A stretch of DNA of 64,000 bases from Chitinophaga sp. E66 (GCA_019285755.1 CP079103.1:5675001-5739000); one strand, 5' to 3'; shown: positions 43,051-55,009, counted from the stretch's first letter. A program made the numbers and translations. Notes: a model not told the origin generated them from the sequence alone.

Positions 43051-44438
43051 ATGAAACGACACTTTCACCTGATCTGGACATCTATTGCCCTACTTACCGG
43101 CCTCACTGTCCAGTCGCAGGCGGCAACGGTCCTGCCTGAACCCATAACCATTCTTCGCGGCGCTATGCAGACGGATGCAGTCAGGATGGAGAAGATATAC
43201 CTATACGATGCCTCCGAAGGCCAATACCGGGAACTGGCATCCGCAGATCGAAGGCCGGCGGTTCGCTTTTGCCGTGCAATCCCTTCCGGAAGGCTTTTAT
43301 TATGTGGGCGACCAGGCCCGCCGCCGTTTCCATCGCCTGTACCTCAAACCCGGCGACCAGTTGAACCTTACCGTTAACGATTCTGCCATGGAAATGTCGG
43401 GTAAGTCGGCCGAAGCAAAAGTGGTGGCCGATTGGGAAAAGCTGTATGCCGAAATACGCAAACCGGCATTTGATTTCACTAAGATCGATATGGATTATAC
43501 GGGGTTCTTCCCTTTGCTCAATGCTTTCCTGCCTAAAGCAGACCAGTTTAAATCGTCAATCAAGACTTCCAACAAAGCATTCAACAGCTGGATGAAGCTG
43601 GTAGTCGACGCAGATGTGGAAAGCGCGGCCATGAACTTCCTCTACACCCCGCGCGGGAAGCACCCCAACAAAAAGGACTACCCGCCTTATTACCAGACCA
43701 TCATCCAAAAGGATAAGTTCTGCGACAGCCGTTTCCTCCGCCTCGGCGAAACGGAAGGACTCGTGAACCACTACGTTTTGTTCGCGTCCCTCAACGGAAC
43801 TAATCCACCGGCTAAAGAAGAGCGCCTGGCATGGTCGCTTCAGCAGATTTGCAATGACACGCTGAAAGGCGCTTACCTCTCCCGCAACATTTCCAGCTAT
43901 AAGGCGCTGGATCAGTTCCTCGCCGCGGCGACACCCCTTAGGAGCCACCTTGTAACAGAGCGTCAGCGGAACGCCTATGAAGAAGCAGAGAAGAAGCTGC
44001 ATACCTTCAAAAGCGGTGAGCCCGGTTACAACTTCAACTATCCGGACATCGCCGGAAAGAACGTTTCACTCAATGATCTGAAAGGAAAGGTGGTAGTGGT
44101 GGATATGTGGGCCACCTGGTGCGGCCCCTGCAAAGCGGAAATTCCCCATCTCAAGCAACTGGAAGCCGATATGCACGGTAAAGACGTGGTGTTTGTCAGC
44201 GTTTCCGTGGATGAAGAAAAAGACAAAGGGAAATGGGAAGACTTCGTGAAGAAGCAGTCGCTCGGCGGCGTACAGCTTTTGCTACCGGCTGGTCCGGCAT
44301 GGCAAAGTTCTATGGCGTGAACGCTATCCCCGATTCATGGTGTTCGATCAGCAGGGAAAGATCGTGACGGTGGATGCACCCCGTCCTTCCCAACCCGCAT
44401 TGAAAGAGTTGATCAATAAGACGCTCGCCTCCAAATAA
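43051..44438 (+). CDS. Exported TlpA-like thiol-disulfide oxidoreductase
   Basis: About 462 residues. The signal peptide (LIWTSIALLTGLTVQSQA) leads to an N-terminal DUF4369-like beta domain (KPGDQLNLTVNDSAMEM), a helical linker, and a C-terminal thioredoxin domain with the active site WATWCGPCKAEIPHLKQL. Family members reduce or isomerise disulfides in the periplasm. Frameshifts near 43232, 44278 and 44330. The start at 43051 is preferred because it places a normal signal peptide; an in-frame ATG at 43027 adds eight residues. It faces the thiamine operon, with a shared terminator between. Confidence 0.88.
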
Positions 44439-44461
44439 AGTATTTATTTCTATTGAAGGCT

Positions 44462-44503
44462 AAACCGTGCGCCGGCAACATACATATGCTGGCGCACGGT
44501 TTT
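44462..44503. terminator. Bidirectional terminator between the TlpA-like gene and thiH
   Basis: AAACCGTGCGCC and GGCGCACGGTTT pair over 12 bases, extended past one mismatch, around a loop of about ten bases, with T runs on both strands. Confidence 0.85.
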
Positions 44504-45609
44504 TAATGCCCGAAATGATCCCAGTCTTTCCAGACCGGGCTGTATCCCTGCGCACGTATCATATCCGCCACGGCCGCGGGGCTTCGTTCATCCGATATCT
44601 CGAATTGCTCGAGAGAACCGGGCTCCACCGCATACCCCCGGATTGGTGCGGCTCCCTGCGCTCATGGTCGTGATGCCAAGAGAAACGAGGTGGTCGCGGA
44701 AGCGGGGCTTTCGCGGGTGGACAAGCTGAGTTCCACGTCGGGGTGGCAAAGCCGGTACGCGCAGATAAGCTGCAGCAGCTCGCGGTCGTTCATGATGGAT
44801 TTGGGCGGCAGGCCGCCTGAGAACGGGCGCAACCGGGGAAAGGAGACACTGTAGCGGGTTTGCCAATAGGTTCGTTGGAGATAATCGAGATGCAGGGCGG
44901 TAAAGAAGCTGTCGGTCCGCCAGTCTTCCAGACCGATCAGTACGCCCAGCCCGATTTTATGAACGCCTGCCCTTCCAAGCCGGTCCGGCGTTTCGAGACG
45001 CCAGGCGAATTTGGACTTGCGGCCTTTAGGATGGTGCTTTTTATAATCTTCTTCGTGATAAGTTTCCTGGTACACGAGAACGGAATGCAGGCCCATGGGC
45101 TTCAGCGTAATGTAGTCCTCCTCTTCCATCGGCTGCACTTCGATCGAAATCTGTGGGAAGTGCTGTTTGAAAATTGGCAGCGCGCGGGAGAAGTAATCCA
45201 TGCCTACTGTTTGCCAGGCTTCGCCGGTTACGAGGAGCACATGCCCACCCCATGGCCTTCACCGCTTCTATCTCGCGGAGCATTTCTGCGCCGGTGAGGG
45301 TCTTGCGCCGGAGGGGTTGTCGAGGCTAAAACCGCAATATGTGCAGATGTTCTGGCATTCGTTAGAGAGGTAGACCGGTGCGTATAACTGTATGGTTTTC
45401 CCGAAACGTTGCTGGGTAAGCTGGCGGCTCAACGCGGCCATCTGCTGCAGATATGGCGCGGCAGCCGGGGAGACGAGGGCCATGAAATCCTCAGGTCCCC
45501 GGCGCGACTTTCCAAGCGCGGCGGCTACGTCCTGCGGCGTTTTGGATTGAATGCGGGCTTTGACGGTATCCCAATCGTATTGCCGGAATGTTTTTTCGAA
45601 AGAATGCAT
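44503..45609 (-). CDS. thiH: 2-iminoacetate synthase (radical SAM tyrosine lyase)
   Basis: ThiH cleaves tyrosine to give dehydroglycine for the thiazole ring. The iron-sulfur motif is CQNICTYCGF (CxxxCxxC), close to the start; LLVTGEAWQTVGMDYFSRAL, SVLVYQETYHEEDY and GVLIGLEDWRTDSFF follow. The C-terminus ends SPVWKDWDHFGH. About 369 residues. Frameshifts near 45315, 45245, 44685 and 44640. Last gene of the operon; it begins 9 bases after thiG. Confidence 0.92.
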
Positions 45610-45618
45610 GGCGGTCGT

Positions 45619-46411
45619 TTATGCTGGTAGTTGATATTCGTCAGCTTCATCGAGGAATGCAAGGACGGGACTACTTGCCTGGGCATGGATACCGGCAGCC
45701 GGTAATCCGGCCAGGTATGCCTGTCTGCCCGCGCCTACCGCGGCGGCGAATGCGGCGGCCATGGCAACGGGATCGTGCGCCACTGCGATGGCCGTATTAA
45801 CCAATACGGCATCAGCGCCCATTTCCATGGCGGCCGCGGCATGACTGGGTGCGCCAATGCCCGCATCCACTACTACCGGTACTTTACTCTGTTCGATGAT
45901 GATCTCCAGGAAGTCGCGCGTCCGCAGGCCCCGGTTAGAGCCTATGGGTGCTCCTAATGGCATCACGGCGGCAGCGCCGGCGGATTCCAGCCGCTTGCAG
46001 AGTACCGGGTCGGCATGGATGTATGGGAGCACGATAAACCCCTGGCCGCGAGCGCTTCTGTGGCTTCCAGTGTTTCTATCGGATCTGGGAGCAGATAGCG
46101 TGGGTCCGGGTGGATTTCCAGCTTCAACCAATCAGTTTCGAGCGCTTCGCGGGCAAGTTCTGCGGCATACACGGCTTCCTTTGCCGTACGGACGCCGGAA
46201 GTATTGGGCAGCAGGCGGAACTGCGGATGGCGGAGGCGGGCCAGAAGGTTGTCGGGCTGATGGCCGGCGTCCACCCTTTGAGGGCCACGGTCGCCAGCTG
46301 CGAGCCAGACGCCAGCAGCGCCTGCTCCATACAGGCGAGGTCGCCGAATTTACCGGTACCGGTGAAAAGGCGGCTGGAGAAAGCCTGGCCTGCGATTATG
46401 AGTTCGTCCAT
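45619..46411 (-). CDS. thiG: Thiazole synthase
   Basis: ThiG assembles the thiazole phosphate from DXP, dehydroglycine and ThiS thiocarboxylate. Signatures: LIIAGQAFSSRLFTGTGKF at the start, LLPNTSGVRTAKEAVYAAEL, DWLKLEIHPDPRYLLPDP, AAAVMPLGAPIGSNRGL and VPVVVDAGIGAPSHAAAAME. About 264 residues. Frameshifts near 46280 and 46040. Its start lies within the end of thiE. Confidence 0.93.
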
Positions 46412-47013
46412 ATGCTATCGAGGATTTGCTGCACGAGGGATTTTTTTGTCGCGTGCATGAGTGATTAATCCGGATACGGCGATGCCGTAAACACCGGTGT
46501 CCAGGAGCTCAGGAATGTCTTCCAGCAGAATGCCGCCAATGGCGATAACAGGGATTCCCGGGCGGGCGGCCATCAACCGGTTGTATCCTACCAGGCCGAG
46601 GATGGGACTGAGCTTTTCTTTCGTTGTGGTAAAGCGCAATGGCCCGTAGCCAATATAGTCCGCGCCGGCTGCCGCATGGGCGAGGGCGTCTTCAGGGTAT
46701 TGGCCGTGCCGCCAACGATGACGTCTGGCCCAACGATAGTGCGGGCTTCTGCCACCGGCATGTCCTGCAAGCCTACGTGGACGCCCTGCGCGCCTACGGC
46801 TTTGGCGATGGAAGGATGATCGTTAATCGTAAGAACGGCGCCATAGGATTTACAGATCTCCATCGCCTGGTAAGCGGTGTCGGTAGCGTCTTCGTTTTTC
46901 ACGCGTAATTGAATCCACCGGCAGCCGGCCTCACAGGCAGCGAGGATATTATCGGCGTGCGAGGCGTTGGGCGTTTGCTGGGAGATATACAGTAGTCGTT
47001 CGAGTTGCATCAT
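46396..47013 (-). CDS. thiE: Thiamine phosphate synthase
   Basis: Joins HMP pyrophosphate to thiazole phosphate. Signatures: GCRWIQLRVKNEDATDTAY, LTINDHPSIAKAVGAQGVHV, IVGGTANT and GYGPLRFTTTKEKLSPILG with the phosphate-binding GIPVIAIGGI. As read the frame ends at 46415; shifting the A run near 46440 gives the more typical ending VQQILDSIWTN with a stop at 46396, overlapping thiG by 16 bases. Frameshift also near 46695. This is the more canonical of the two ThiE-like genes in the operon. Confidence 0.88.
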
Positions 47014-47037
47014 ATTACATAGCGTTTCTGCGTTCTG

Positions 47038-47800
47038 TTATTCTGTTTTACCCGATCTCCGGTTTAGGGAGATCGCAGGTTCGTGCCAGCCTACCAGCGA
47101 AGGGCTGCTCATCAGGTAGCGGTAGGTATAATCCTTTCCGGCGATGCAGGCGTCTTTCAGCTGAAGGCCTGTTGCCATGGCGGCGGTGATGGAAGCCGAC
47201 AATACGCAGCCCGATCCGTGCTTGGGGAATGCGATGTTCCCTGGTGGCGAAAAGTCGGTTGCGGAATGCGCGGTATATAGCGTGTCTACCCCTGGTTTGA
47301 GGGTTCTGTGACCGCCTTTAAGCAACACGGCACAGTGTTGCGCCATGACGCGGGCGCCGTTTTCTCCGTCTGGCAGGCCGCTCATCGCTACCGCTTCATC
47401 GTCATTCGGCGTCAGCAGGGTAAGTAACGGAAGGATAGCCGCCCATTTCTCATGGATCGCGTTGTGGAAGACGTATCCTGCCGATGCACGCAATACAGGG
47501 TCCAGTATGAATGTCAATCCGGGCCTGACGGCACGCAAGGCGGTTATGACTTCCGCTATCGTATCCGGATGGGAGACGATGCCGATTTTGCAATAATCGA
47601 CCGGGTATTGCTGCACGAGCGGAAGCGCCTGGGCGATGATATTGTCGGCGCTGATCCATTCCACGCCGAGGAATTCGGTGTCTGTCTGAACCGTCAGCGC
47701 GGTGCAGACGCCCAGTCCACGGAGGCGCCAGGCTTCAAAGGTTTTGATGTCTGCCAGCAGGCCGGCCCCACCGGAGGGGTCGAGGCCTGCGAGGGCTCAT
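47038..47800 (-). CDS. thiD: Hydroxymethylpyrimidine (phosphate) kinase
   Basis: Phosphorylates HMP and HMP-P. The start at 47800, sharing ATGA with the upstream stop, reads MS then, after repair near 47795, ALAGLDPSGGAGLLADIKTF, the substrate-binding start of the ribokinase fold. LTFILDPVLRASAGYVF, LLTLLTPNDDEAVAMSG, VLLKGGH and the anion hole GSGCVLSASITAAMATG follow. About 254 residues, normal for the family. Confidence 0.92.
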
Positions 47801-48422
47801 GGCGTATGGCATGGTGGCGTGGGATTTTGGGAGTGAATGGATGTGGTTTCGCTGGCGCATTGATTCCATATGTTAATCAGCGATGCAATAGTATCTGCTG
47901 CCCGCTCGGGATGTTCCCAGACAGTACCCAGGGCCGCCGCGCCACAGCAGCCCCGCTGGTGGATCTCAGCAATACGGTCGGTTTGCACGCCACCCACGGC
48001 GATGGCGTTTGGAGGAATCGAGGTGAATCGTGCGGCAAGGTGTCCGGGTTTGGAGATGCTGTCGAACATCGGCCCCAGCAATACAAAATCGAACGCTGAA
48101 GTATCTTCTGATTCAGTATGAACGGATGTGCTCACCCATTTACCCGATGCGCGGAGCTTTTTGATCTCGTAGGGTGCCGTTCGAGCCCGGGCTTCCTCAC
48201 TGAGATGAACGCCTTTCAGTCCAAACGTTTCCACCAGTGAAGGATAGGTAGATACCATCACTTTCGGGCGATACCTGGCGGGGAGTTGTTCGAGCCAACT
48301 GGCGTAGGTATGTTCCGGCCACCCGGATTTTCGGAGCAGGAGGGTTTGCAATCCTGCGTCGAAAGCGGATGAGATGATCTTAAGCTCCTGATGGCGGGAA
48401 GTGGCCGCCGTGATCAACCAGA

Positions 48423-48426
<4 letters not shown>
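47797..48426 (-). CDS. Second ThiE-like protein (TenI-type thiamine phosphate synthase homologue)
   Basis: Intact, 209 residues. A ThiE-fold TIM barrel with FDAGLQTLLLRKSGWPEHTY, GLKGVHLSEEARAR, FVLLGPMFDSISKPGH and NAIAVGGVQTDRIAEI. Compared with the downstream thiE, several pyrophosphate-binding residues differ, as in TenI proteins that aromatise the thiazole tautomer. Whether it is a synthase or an isomerase cannot be settled from sequence alone. Overlaps thiC and thiD by ATGA junctions, so all three are translationally coupled. Confidence 0.8.
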
Positions 48427-50234
<1,808 letters not shown>

Positions 50235-50489
50235 ATGCTTCAGATAAAAGGTTTACGAATGGGCATGGCGGTGCCTGTACGCCCGGAGAGGCGCAAAGAA
50301 CCATTGCCGGCGACTGCATGGGTATCATGTTCCTGCCGGCGAAGTAATAATTGAGCGGTTACGACAATGTGTGGGATGATGCGATATGTTACATGGGATC
50401 ATGGGGCCATGTTTGCCCATGACAGATGCAACAATAGCACACGGATCCCCGGCGAGGAACCTGAATCACATTGTCGGGAAAGTCCGCGA
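50235..50489. other. Gap between thiS and thiC without a recognisable gene
   Basis: 255 bases in an otherwise overlapping operon. On the minus strand only short open frames are seen and none matches a family I know. An imperfect hairpin of the form ACATGG...CCATGT lies near 50392-50413. It could be a processing or attenuation site; nothing proves it. Confidence 0.3.
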
Positions 50490-50693
50490 TCAGCCGCCCT
50501 GTGTGGCCTGGATAATGGTCACGTGGTCATCGGGCATCAGGCGCGTGCTGGGCCATTCGGGCCTGGGTACCACCCGTCGGTTCACCGCTACGGCGATGCC
50601 TTTTCCTGAAGAGAGTTGAATAAACTGTAAGAGGGCAGACACGGAGGTATCCGGCTGCACCGCATAAAGTTTATTGTTTACATGCACTTCCAT
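50490..50693 (-). CDS. thiS: Sulfur carrier protein ThiS
   Basis: Intact, 67 residues, ubiquitin-like fold. It ends in the required Gly-Gly (TIIQATQGG), which is adenylated and thiocarboxylated to donate sulfur to ThiG. VAVNRRVVPRPEW is the conserved middle segment. First gene after the riboswitch. No thiF adenylyltransferase gene is present in this operon. Confidence 0.92.
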   Translation of the reverse strand: MEVHVNNKLYAVQPDTSVSALLQFIQLSSGKGIAVAVNRRVVPRPEWPSTRLMPDDHVTIIQATQGG

Positions 50694-50748
50694 GTTAAGG
50701 AATTAAAGTGAACAATAAACTTTAAGGATGTGATGAGAAAGTCAGTAG

Positions 50749-50833
50749 TACTTTTCCCTACGGCAGTATGAACTGCATCAGGTTACTGAGGGTATCATCT
50801 CAGTTTTCCCGTTTCCGGGAAAACACCCTAAAG
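50749..50833 (-). promoter_or_regulatory. TPP riboswitch (THI element)
   Basis: Read on the minus strand: AGGGTG near the 5' end, a GC hairpin TTTTCCCGGAAACGGGAAAA, then CTGAGATGATACCC, ACCTGATGCAGTTCATACTG and CCGTAGGGAA. CTGAGA, ACCTGAT and CGTAGGGAA are the conserved TPP-binding core. It sits 56 bases ahead of thiS. Bound TPP should shut off the operon; the expression platform (terminator or sequestered start) is not obvious. Confidence 0.95.
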
Positions 50834-50839
50834 TGACCA

Positions 50840-50871
50840 CAAATCTAAGTGTTGACCTCGCAATTTCCAAA
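50840..50871 (-). promoter_or_regulatory. Near-consensus promoter of the thiamine operon
   Basis: Minus strand TTTG (50871-50868), 20 bases, TAGATTTG (50847-50840). Transcription should start near 50833, exactly where the riboswitch begins, so the sensor forms the very 5' end of the mRNA. Confidence 0.75.
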
Positions 50872-50960
50872 TACCGGATTGCAGCTGGAAATCAAATCTG
50901 CCGGCTGCGTACTTTTTAAGCATCATCAGGGCCATCGAAGCGCAACCTGCTGTTTAGCAT

Positions 50961-50968
50961 TATCTTTG
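50961..50968 (+). promoter_or_regulatory. -7 promoter box of the lipocalin-like lipoprotein gene
   Basis: TATCTTTG matches TAnnTTTG, 26 bases before the ATG at 50995. Confidence 0.4.
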
Positions 50969-50994
50969 ATAGGTTATATCAAACAACCATCCGC

Positions 50995-51507
50995 ATGACC
51001 CGCACCCTCCTGCCAGCGATCCTTCTTCTTGCCGCCGCCTGCAACAGCGGTCAGGGCGAACCTCATAAGGACAGCGTAGCTGTTACCAGCAACGATACGA
51101 TCTTCATAGAGCGGCCTGTAGAGCCACCGGTTGCTATAATGGATTCGGTGGTGGTAGACTCGACGCTCTTGCCAGGGAAATGGGTGCAGCCGGTAGAGGG
51201 AGTGGATACCTTGCTGCTGGGGTTCCAGATCAGAAAAGGCGGAAAGGCCTCTTCCATAATGCTGGAGTCGCTCAAATACCAAAGTTGGACATTAAAGAAA
51301 GATACGCTGCTGCTCCATGGGCTCGCCGGCTACGCCGGCTCGGATACCACCTATCTCCAGACCGACAGCTTCCTCATCCGTGAATTATCCGATACCGCGC
51401 TCCGCGTTCACCCTGTAAATGCCGCCCTGGATCACATTGAAACCTTCAAGCGGCAGGAAATTGCCCGAAAAAGAAACGGTAACCGACATAAGGCTCTCTG
51501 GTATTAG
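50995..51507 (+). CDS. Lipocalin-like lipoprotein
   Basis: About 170 residues. The signal LLPAILLLAAACNS has a lipobox ending in Cys17 or so, so the protein is lipid-anchored. The mature part has LLPGKWVQPVEG, then GFQIRKGGKASSIMLESLKY and SWTLKKDTLLLHG, the W and strand pattern of the lipocalin family of Bacteroidota lipoproteins. The last 15 residues are basic (EIARKRNGNRHK) and may be out of frame. The ligand is unknown. Divergent from the thiamine operon. Confidence 0.72.
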   Translation: MTRTLLPAILLLAAACNSGQGEPHKDSVAVTSNDTIFIERPVEPPVAIMDSVVVDSTLLPGKWVQPVEGVDTLLLGFQIRKGGKASSIMLESLKYQSWTLKKDTLLLHGLAGYAGSDTTYLQTDSFLIRELSDTALRVHPVNAALDHIETFKRQEIARKRNGNRHKALWY

Positions 51508-52241
51508 CTTTCATAAGCCTGGCGCCGCTCAGATTACAAGCGTTTTCTCATTAAAAAGCATTTCAACACAAAACAATATTGATAGCAGGATCTGTCTCAA
51601 ACGTTGTGCAGCACTGCGTTTGAGACGATTGGTCATGTTGCCGTTGTCTTACCCGCCATTGACGGATTTCCGTCAGTTTGTAGCCAAGTTGGCCAGGATG
51701 CAATGCAGGAGCGCCTTTGAGCGGTTGGACAAGAATAGGGAAACCGGCTTTTTGGCGGAGTCTGATTTTGAGAAGATTTACGCAAAAGCCTTTAAGGAAG
51801 AAAGAAATGCTTTGTTGTTTAGTTTCTCATCCACGAATGAGAACTTATAATGTGTTTTTGCTGAAATGTAATACAGTGGCTGGTTGCATAAATGGTTTCT
51901 TCTCTCTGCAAAAGTAATAGCAACCTATTAAGCGCTTTTTGACGCAAATAAAAAGCACCTGTTCCGACGGAATGCCGCCGGAAATTGCCTCTGTTTGCTC
52001 GTAATGGAAAGAAAATCACCCTGCCCCCGTCAGGAAGCCGCTGCGATCAGATGTGTATTTCATGGATATCGGAGTGTAAGGACAGGTTTTTCACCGGGTA
52101 ACAAACATTTGGAGTAAGGCTAACAGGATAGTAACGCAAGTTCCCCGGTTCAGGATTCGGGAGGTTGTTCATCAGTCGGGTACGGTTATGCACCGGCGCC
52201 CAAAGAGAGGAACTCGCGCTTCAACGAATAATTTTACAGGC
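51508..52241. other. Region without a recognised gene, containing a hairpin and a short orphan frame
   Basis: A strong hairpin, GTCTCAAACG (51594-51603) and CGTTTGAGAC (51617-51626), with a self-complementary loop GTGCAGCAC, lies 87 bases after the lipoprotein stop; it has no T run. An open frame on the plus strand ends at 51850 with about 70 residues (FERLDKNRETGFLAESDFEK), of no family I recognise; it may be a small gene or a remnant. From 51851 to 52241 I see nothing beyond AT-rich sequence. Confidence 0.35.
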
Positions 52242-52487
52242 TTACAGTTGCCATACGCCGATACCGGTGGCTACGATCGATAAAAACAACCCGGCTACAG
52301 CCATCTGCAATTCATCAATATTCTTGCGGGCAATGATAGAAGAAACCACACACAGCACGATCCCTGCTGCGCCTAAATAAATGGCGGCTTCAGGGGATTT
52401 GCTGATAAAGGCGAATGCGGCGGTTACTACGCCGAGGAAAATGGAGGCAAAACCTGCAATCTTGGGCAGACTTGTTGGGTGGTCCAT
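52242..52487 (-). CDS. Small membrane protein of unknown function
   Basis: Intact, 81 residues, starting MDHPTSLPK. Three hydrophobic stretches: IAGFASIFLGVVTAAFAFI, AAIYLGAAGIVLCVVSSIIA and MAVAGLFLSIVATGIGVWQL. Short basic loop (ARKNIDE) between the last two. Resembles small DUF4190-like proteins but I cannot assign it. It lies 32 bases after the sterol-desaturase-family gene on the same strand, perhaps in one transcript. Confidence 0.6.
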   Translation of the reverse strand: MDHPTSLPKIAGFASIFLGVVTAAFAFISKSPEAAIYLGAAGIVLCVVSSIIARKNIDELQMAVAGLFLSIVATGIGVWQL

Positions 52488-52519
52488 TGTGTACGAATTA
52501 TAAGTGATCAAAAAATTGG

Positions 52520-53358
52520 CTATTGGTGCAATCCTGTCTGCTGACGCGACTGGTCCGGAACCGGCACATCTTCCCACGGTGTCTTCAGCAAAGGCCCGAT
52601 CTGCTGATATCGCTCATCCAGGTATTCATCCAACCCATACTGAAGGCTGGTCGTATCTTTCACTGTCACGAACGTGCCGAAAAGGCGGTCCCAGATGGAA
52701 AAAATATTGGCGTAATTCGAATCGGTCTCTGGTTGATAGCGGCTATGGTGCACCTTGTGCATGTCCGGCGATACGATGATCCAGCTCAATCCCTTATCCA
52801 GCCAATGTGGCAAATGGATGTTGGCATGGTTGAACTGGCTCATGAATGCGGAAAGCGACTGGTAGAACATCACCATCCAGATCGGTACGCCTATGGAGAG
52901 GATCGCCACCAGCAATGCCGCCACGCGAAAACGCTTTCCACCGGGTGGTGCCTGAGCGCCGTTGTAGCATCTACCGCTGTATCCGTATGATGGATCTTGT
53001 GGAAATGCCACATCCAGGCGATCTTATGCTGTACCAGGTGTACAAGATAGGCCCCGATCAGGTCCATCATCATAATTGCCAGCAGGCAATGCAGCCAGAC
53101 CGGCAACCCCAGCAGGTAAAGCAATCCGAAGCGCTCCCCTGCCGCCCAGTCTGCCGCTTTCACGATCATAAAGGCGAAACCCAGGTTCACGACCGCTGTC
53201 GTCAATGTAAAGAACAAATTGGTACCCGCATGCCGGAAACGGTTGTTCCGGAAACGGATGCGCGGGATAACCCCTTCAATCAACCATAAAATCACCAACC
53301 CTGCCACCAGCATTCCGGTGCGATAATGAGAAGGAATATGTTCGAAAAATTCCATCAT
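52520..53358 (-). CDS. Sterol desaturase / fatty acid hydroxylase family protein
   Basis: About 279 residues. Membrane di-iron enzyme with the full set of His clusters: HLVQHKI, FHKIHHTD, LRHHPVE, FNHANIHLP and DMHKVHHS. Hydrophobic segments at the N-terminus (GMLVAGLVILWLIEGV) and middle anchor it in the membrane. Family members hydroxylate or desaturate lipids; the substrate is not predictable, though a lipid or carotenoid is likely. One frameshift near 52935. Intact start at 53358 (MMEFFEHIP). Confidence 0.88.
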
Positions 53359-53599
53359 CTTTATCAGGGTTAAGGATCGTATAAGCGGATCAGTTATGGA
53401 AATCTACGCTTGTTTACAGTTAGAAATTACGACATTTTGCCCAATAGTGGCGGGTTTCAGCCTAAGTATTTCTTTAGGTTAAAGGAAGGTTTTCATTCAT
53501 AGATTTATTTATATAACAAGAAACAGTTAAGCGTGGTGGAAAAACGGGGTTTCGGAGAAGGATGCCGGAATAATTTAATATATAATGGTTTTTCATGCG

Positions 53600-53632
53600 A
53601 AAAAAAAGCCGCCTTTTTCAGGGCGGCTTTTT
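53600..53632 (-). terminator. Terminator of dnaN
   Basis: AAAAAGCCGCC and GGGCGGCTTTTT pair over about 11 bases around a short T-rich loop. T runs are present on both strands; it starts 23 bases past the dnaN stop. Confidence 0.88.
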
Positions 53633-53655
53633 ACTATGTACGTATATGTAGTGTC

Positions 53656-54774
53656 TTAGTTGTTCATGAGCAGGGGCATCACCAGCATCAGGAGGTCCTC
53701 TTCTTCGGCTTTTTCTACCGGGCGGAGGATACCAGCTTTGGTGGGACCGCTCAGATCGATAGTGATCTCGTCGCCATCCGCTGCGTGCAGCATCTCGATT
53801 AGGAACTTGGCGTTGAAGGCGATCTGCATGTCTTCGCCGCTGTACTGGCAGCTCATGCGCTCGTTACCTTCGAAGGAGAAGTCTACGTCCTGCGCGGAGA
53901 GCTGCAGCTCGGAGCCGCTGATGCTCAGTGCAACCTGGTTGGTGCTCTTGTTGGCGAAAACGCTCACGCGCTTGAGGGCGTTCTGGAAATCGCTCTTCAC
54001 CAGCGTCAGGCGGTAAGGGTTCTCTTTCGGGATCACCACTTTATAATCAGGGAATCGTGCGTCGATCAGGCGGCAGATCATCTGTGCGTTCTGGTGGGAA
54101 ACGAAGAAGTGATTGCTGCTGTAAGCAATGCGGATCTCGCTGTCGTTATCGGGAATGGCGGATTTGAGGAGGTTCAGCGGCTTCTTGGGCACGATGAAGT
54201 TATCGTCCTGCGGGCATTTCACGTCGGTACGCACGTATTTCACCAGGCGGTGGGCATCCGTGGCCACAAATGTGATATTATCGGGGCGCAGTTCAAAGAA
54301 CACACCGGTCATCTGCGGACGGAGATCGTCGTTGCTCACGGCAAACAACGTCTTGTTGATGGCTGTCAGCAGCGCAGAGGAGATCATGGTGAAATTGGTC
54401 GCGTCTTCGGCAGCGGGCTCTTTCGGGAAATTTTCCGGGTTCTCGCCCATTACCTTATACTTACCATTGTCGGAAGTGATCTCTACCGCGAAGGAGTTCA
54501 GGTCGATGTTGAAGGTCAGCGGCTGGTCGGGCAGGTTCTTCAGGGAATCCATGAGGATCTTTGCCGGAATACAGATACGGCCGCTTTCTTTGGCCTCTAC
54601 CTCCAGTTTTACCTTCATCACGGTTTCCAGGTCGGTGGCCACAACGGTCAGCTCATTCTTTTCGATCTGGAAAAGAAAATCTTCGAGAATGGGCAGCACG
54701 GTATTGGAGTTGATCACGCCGCTGATCTGTTGCAATTGTTTCAGTAAAGTGGAGGAAGAAACGATAAACTTCAT
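53656..54774 (-). CDS. dnaN: DNA polymerase III beta subunit (sliding clamp)
   Basis: Intact, 372 residues. The clamp ring holds the polymerase on DNA. MKFIVSSSTLLKQLQQISGV is the standard N-terminus, with LPILEDFLF, FPKEP, VATDAHRLVKYVRT and IDARFPDYKVVIP, and the C-terminus ending EEDLLMLVMPLLMNN. One of the few long genes here with no frameshift. The frame stays open upstream to 54882 but the normal start is 54774. No dnaA or recF is adjacent. Confidence 0.97.
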   Translation of the reverse strand: MKFIVSSSTLLKQLQQISGVINSNTVLPILEDFLFQIEKNELTVVATDLETVMKVKLEVEAKESGRICIPAKILMDSLKNLPDQPLTFNIDLNSFAVEITSDNGKYKVMGENPENFPKEPAAEDATNFTMISSALLTAINKTLFAVSNDDLRPQMTGVFFELRPDNITFVATDAHRLVKYVRTDVKCPQDDNFIVPKKPLNLLKSAIPDNDSEIRIAYSSNHFFVSHQNAQMICRLIDARFPDYKVVIPKENPYRLTLVKSDFQNALKRVSVFANKSTNQVALSISGSELQLSAQDVDFSFEGNERMSCQYSGEDMQIAFNAKFLIEMLHAADGDEITIDLSGPTKAGILRPVEKAEEEDLLMLVMPLLMNN

Positions 54775-54795
54775 AAGGTTACTTAATAATTGTTG

Positions 54796-54803
54796 CAAAT
54801 GTA
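54796..54803 (-). promoter_or_regulatory. -7 promoter box of dnaN
   Basis: Minus-strand TACATTTG, 21 bases before the ATG. A TATCTTTG just upstream (about 54813-54820) is a second candidate. Confidence 0.5.
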
Positions 54804-54846
54804 AGGCAAACAAAGATAGAAAGTTTCGCCAATGATCCGCCCCGGC

Positions 54847-54855
54847 TTTTCCACA
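54847..54855 (+). promoter_or_regulatory. Possible DnaA box (TTTTCCACA)
   Basis: Matches the DnaA box pattern TTWTNCACA. It lies in the divergent gap between dnaN and the aminotransferase gene. A single 9-mer is weak evidence by itself. Confidence 0.3.
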
Positions 54856-55009
54856 TTGCGGTCCGCATCGCTCAAATGCCAAAGACGAACGCTTGTTGTC
54901 AAAAAAGCAGATTATTCATCAAATACTGAACAGATTCAATGAAAATTGGCGTAATATTGAAAAAATCGAAAACAATGCGCCGGTTCTTTTAAATTATTAT
55001 CAAATGGGT

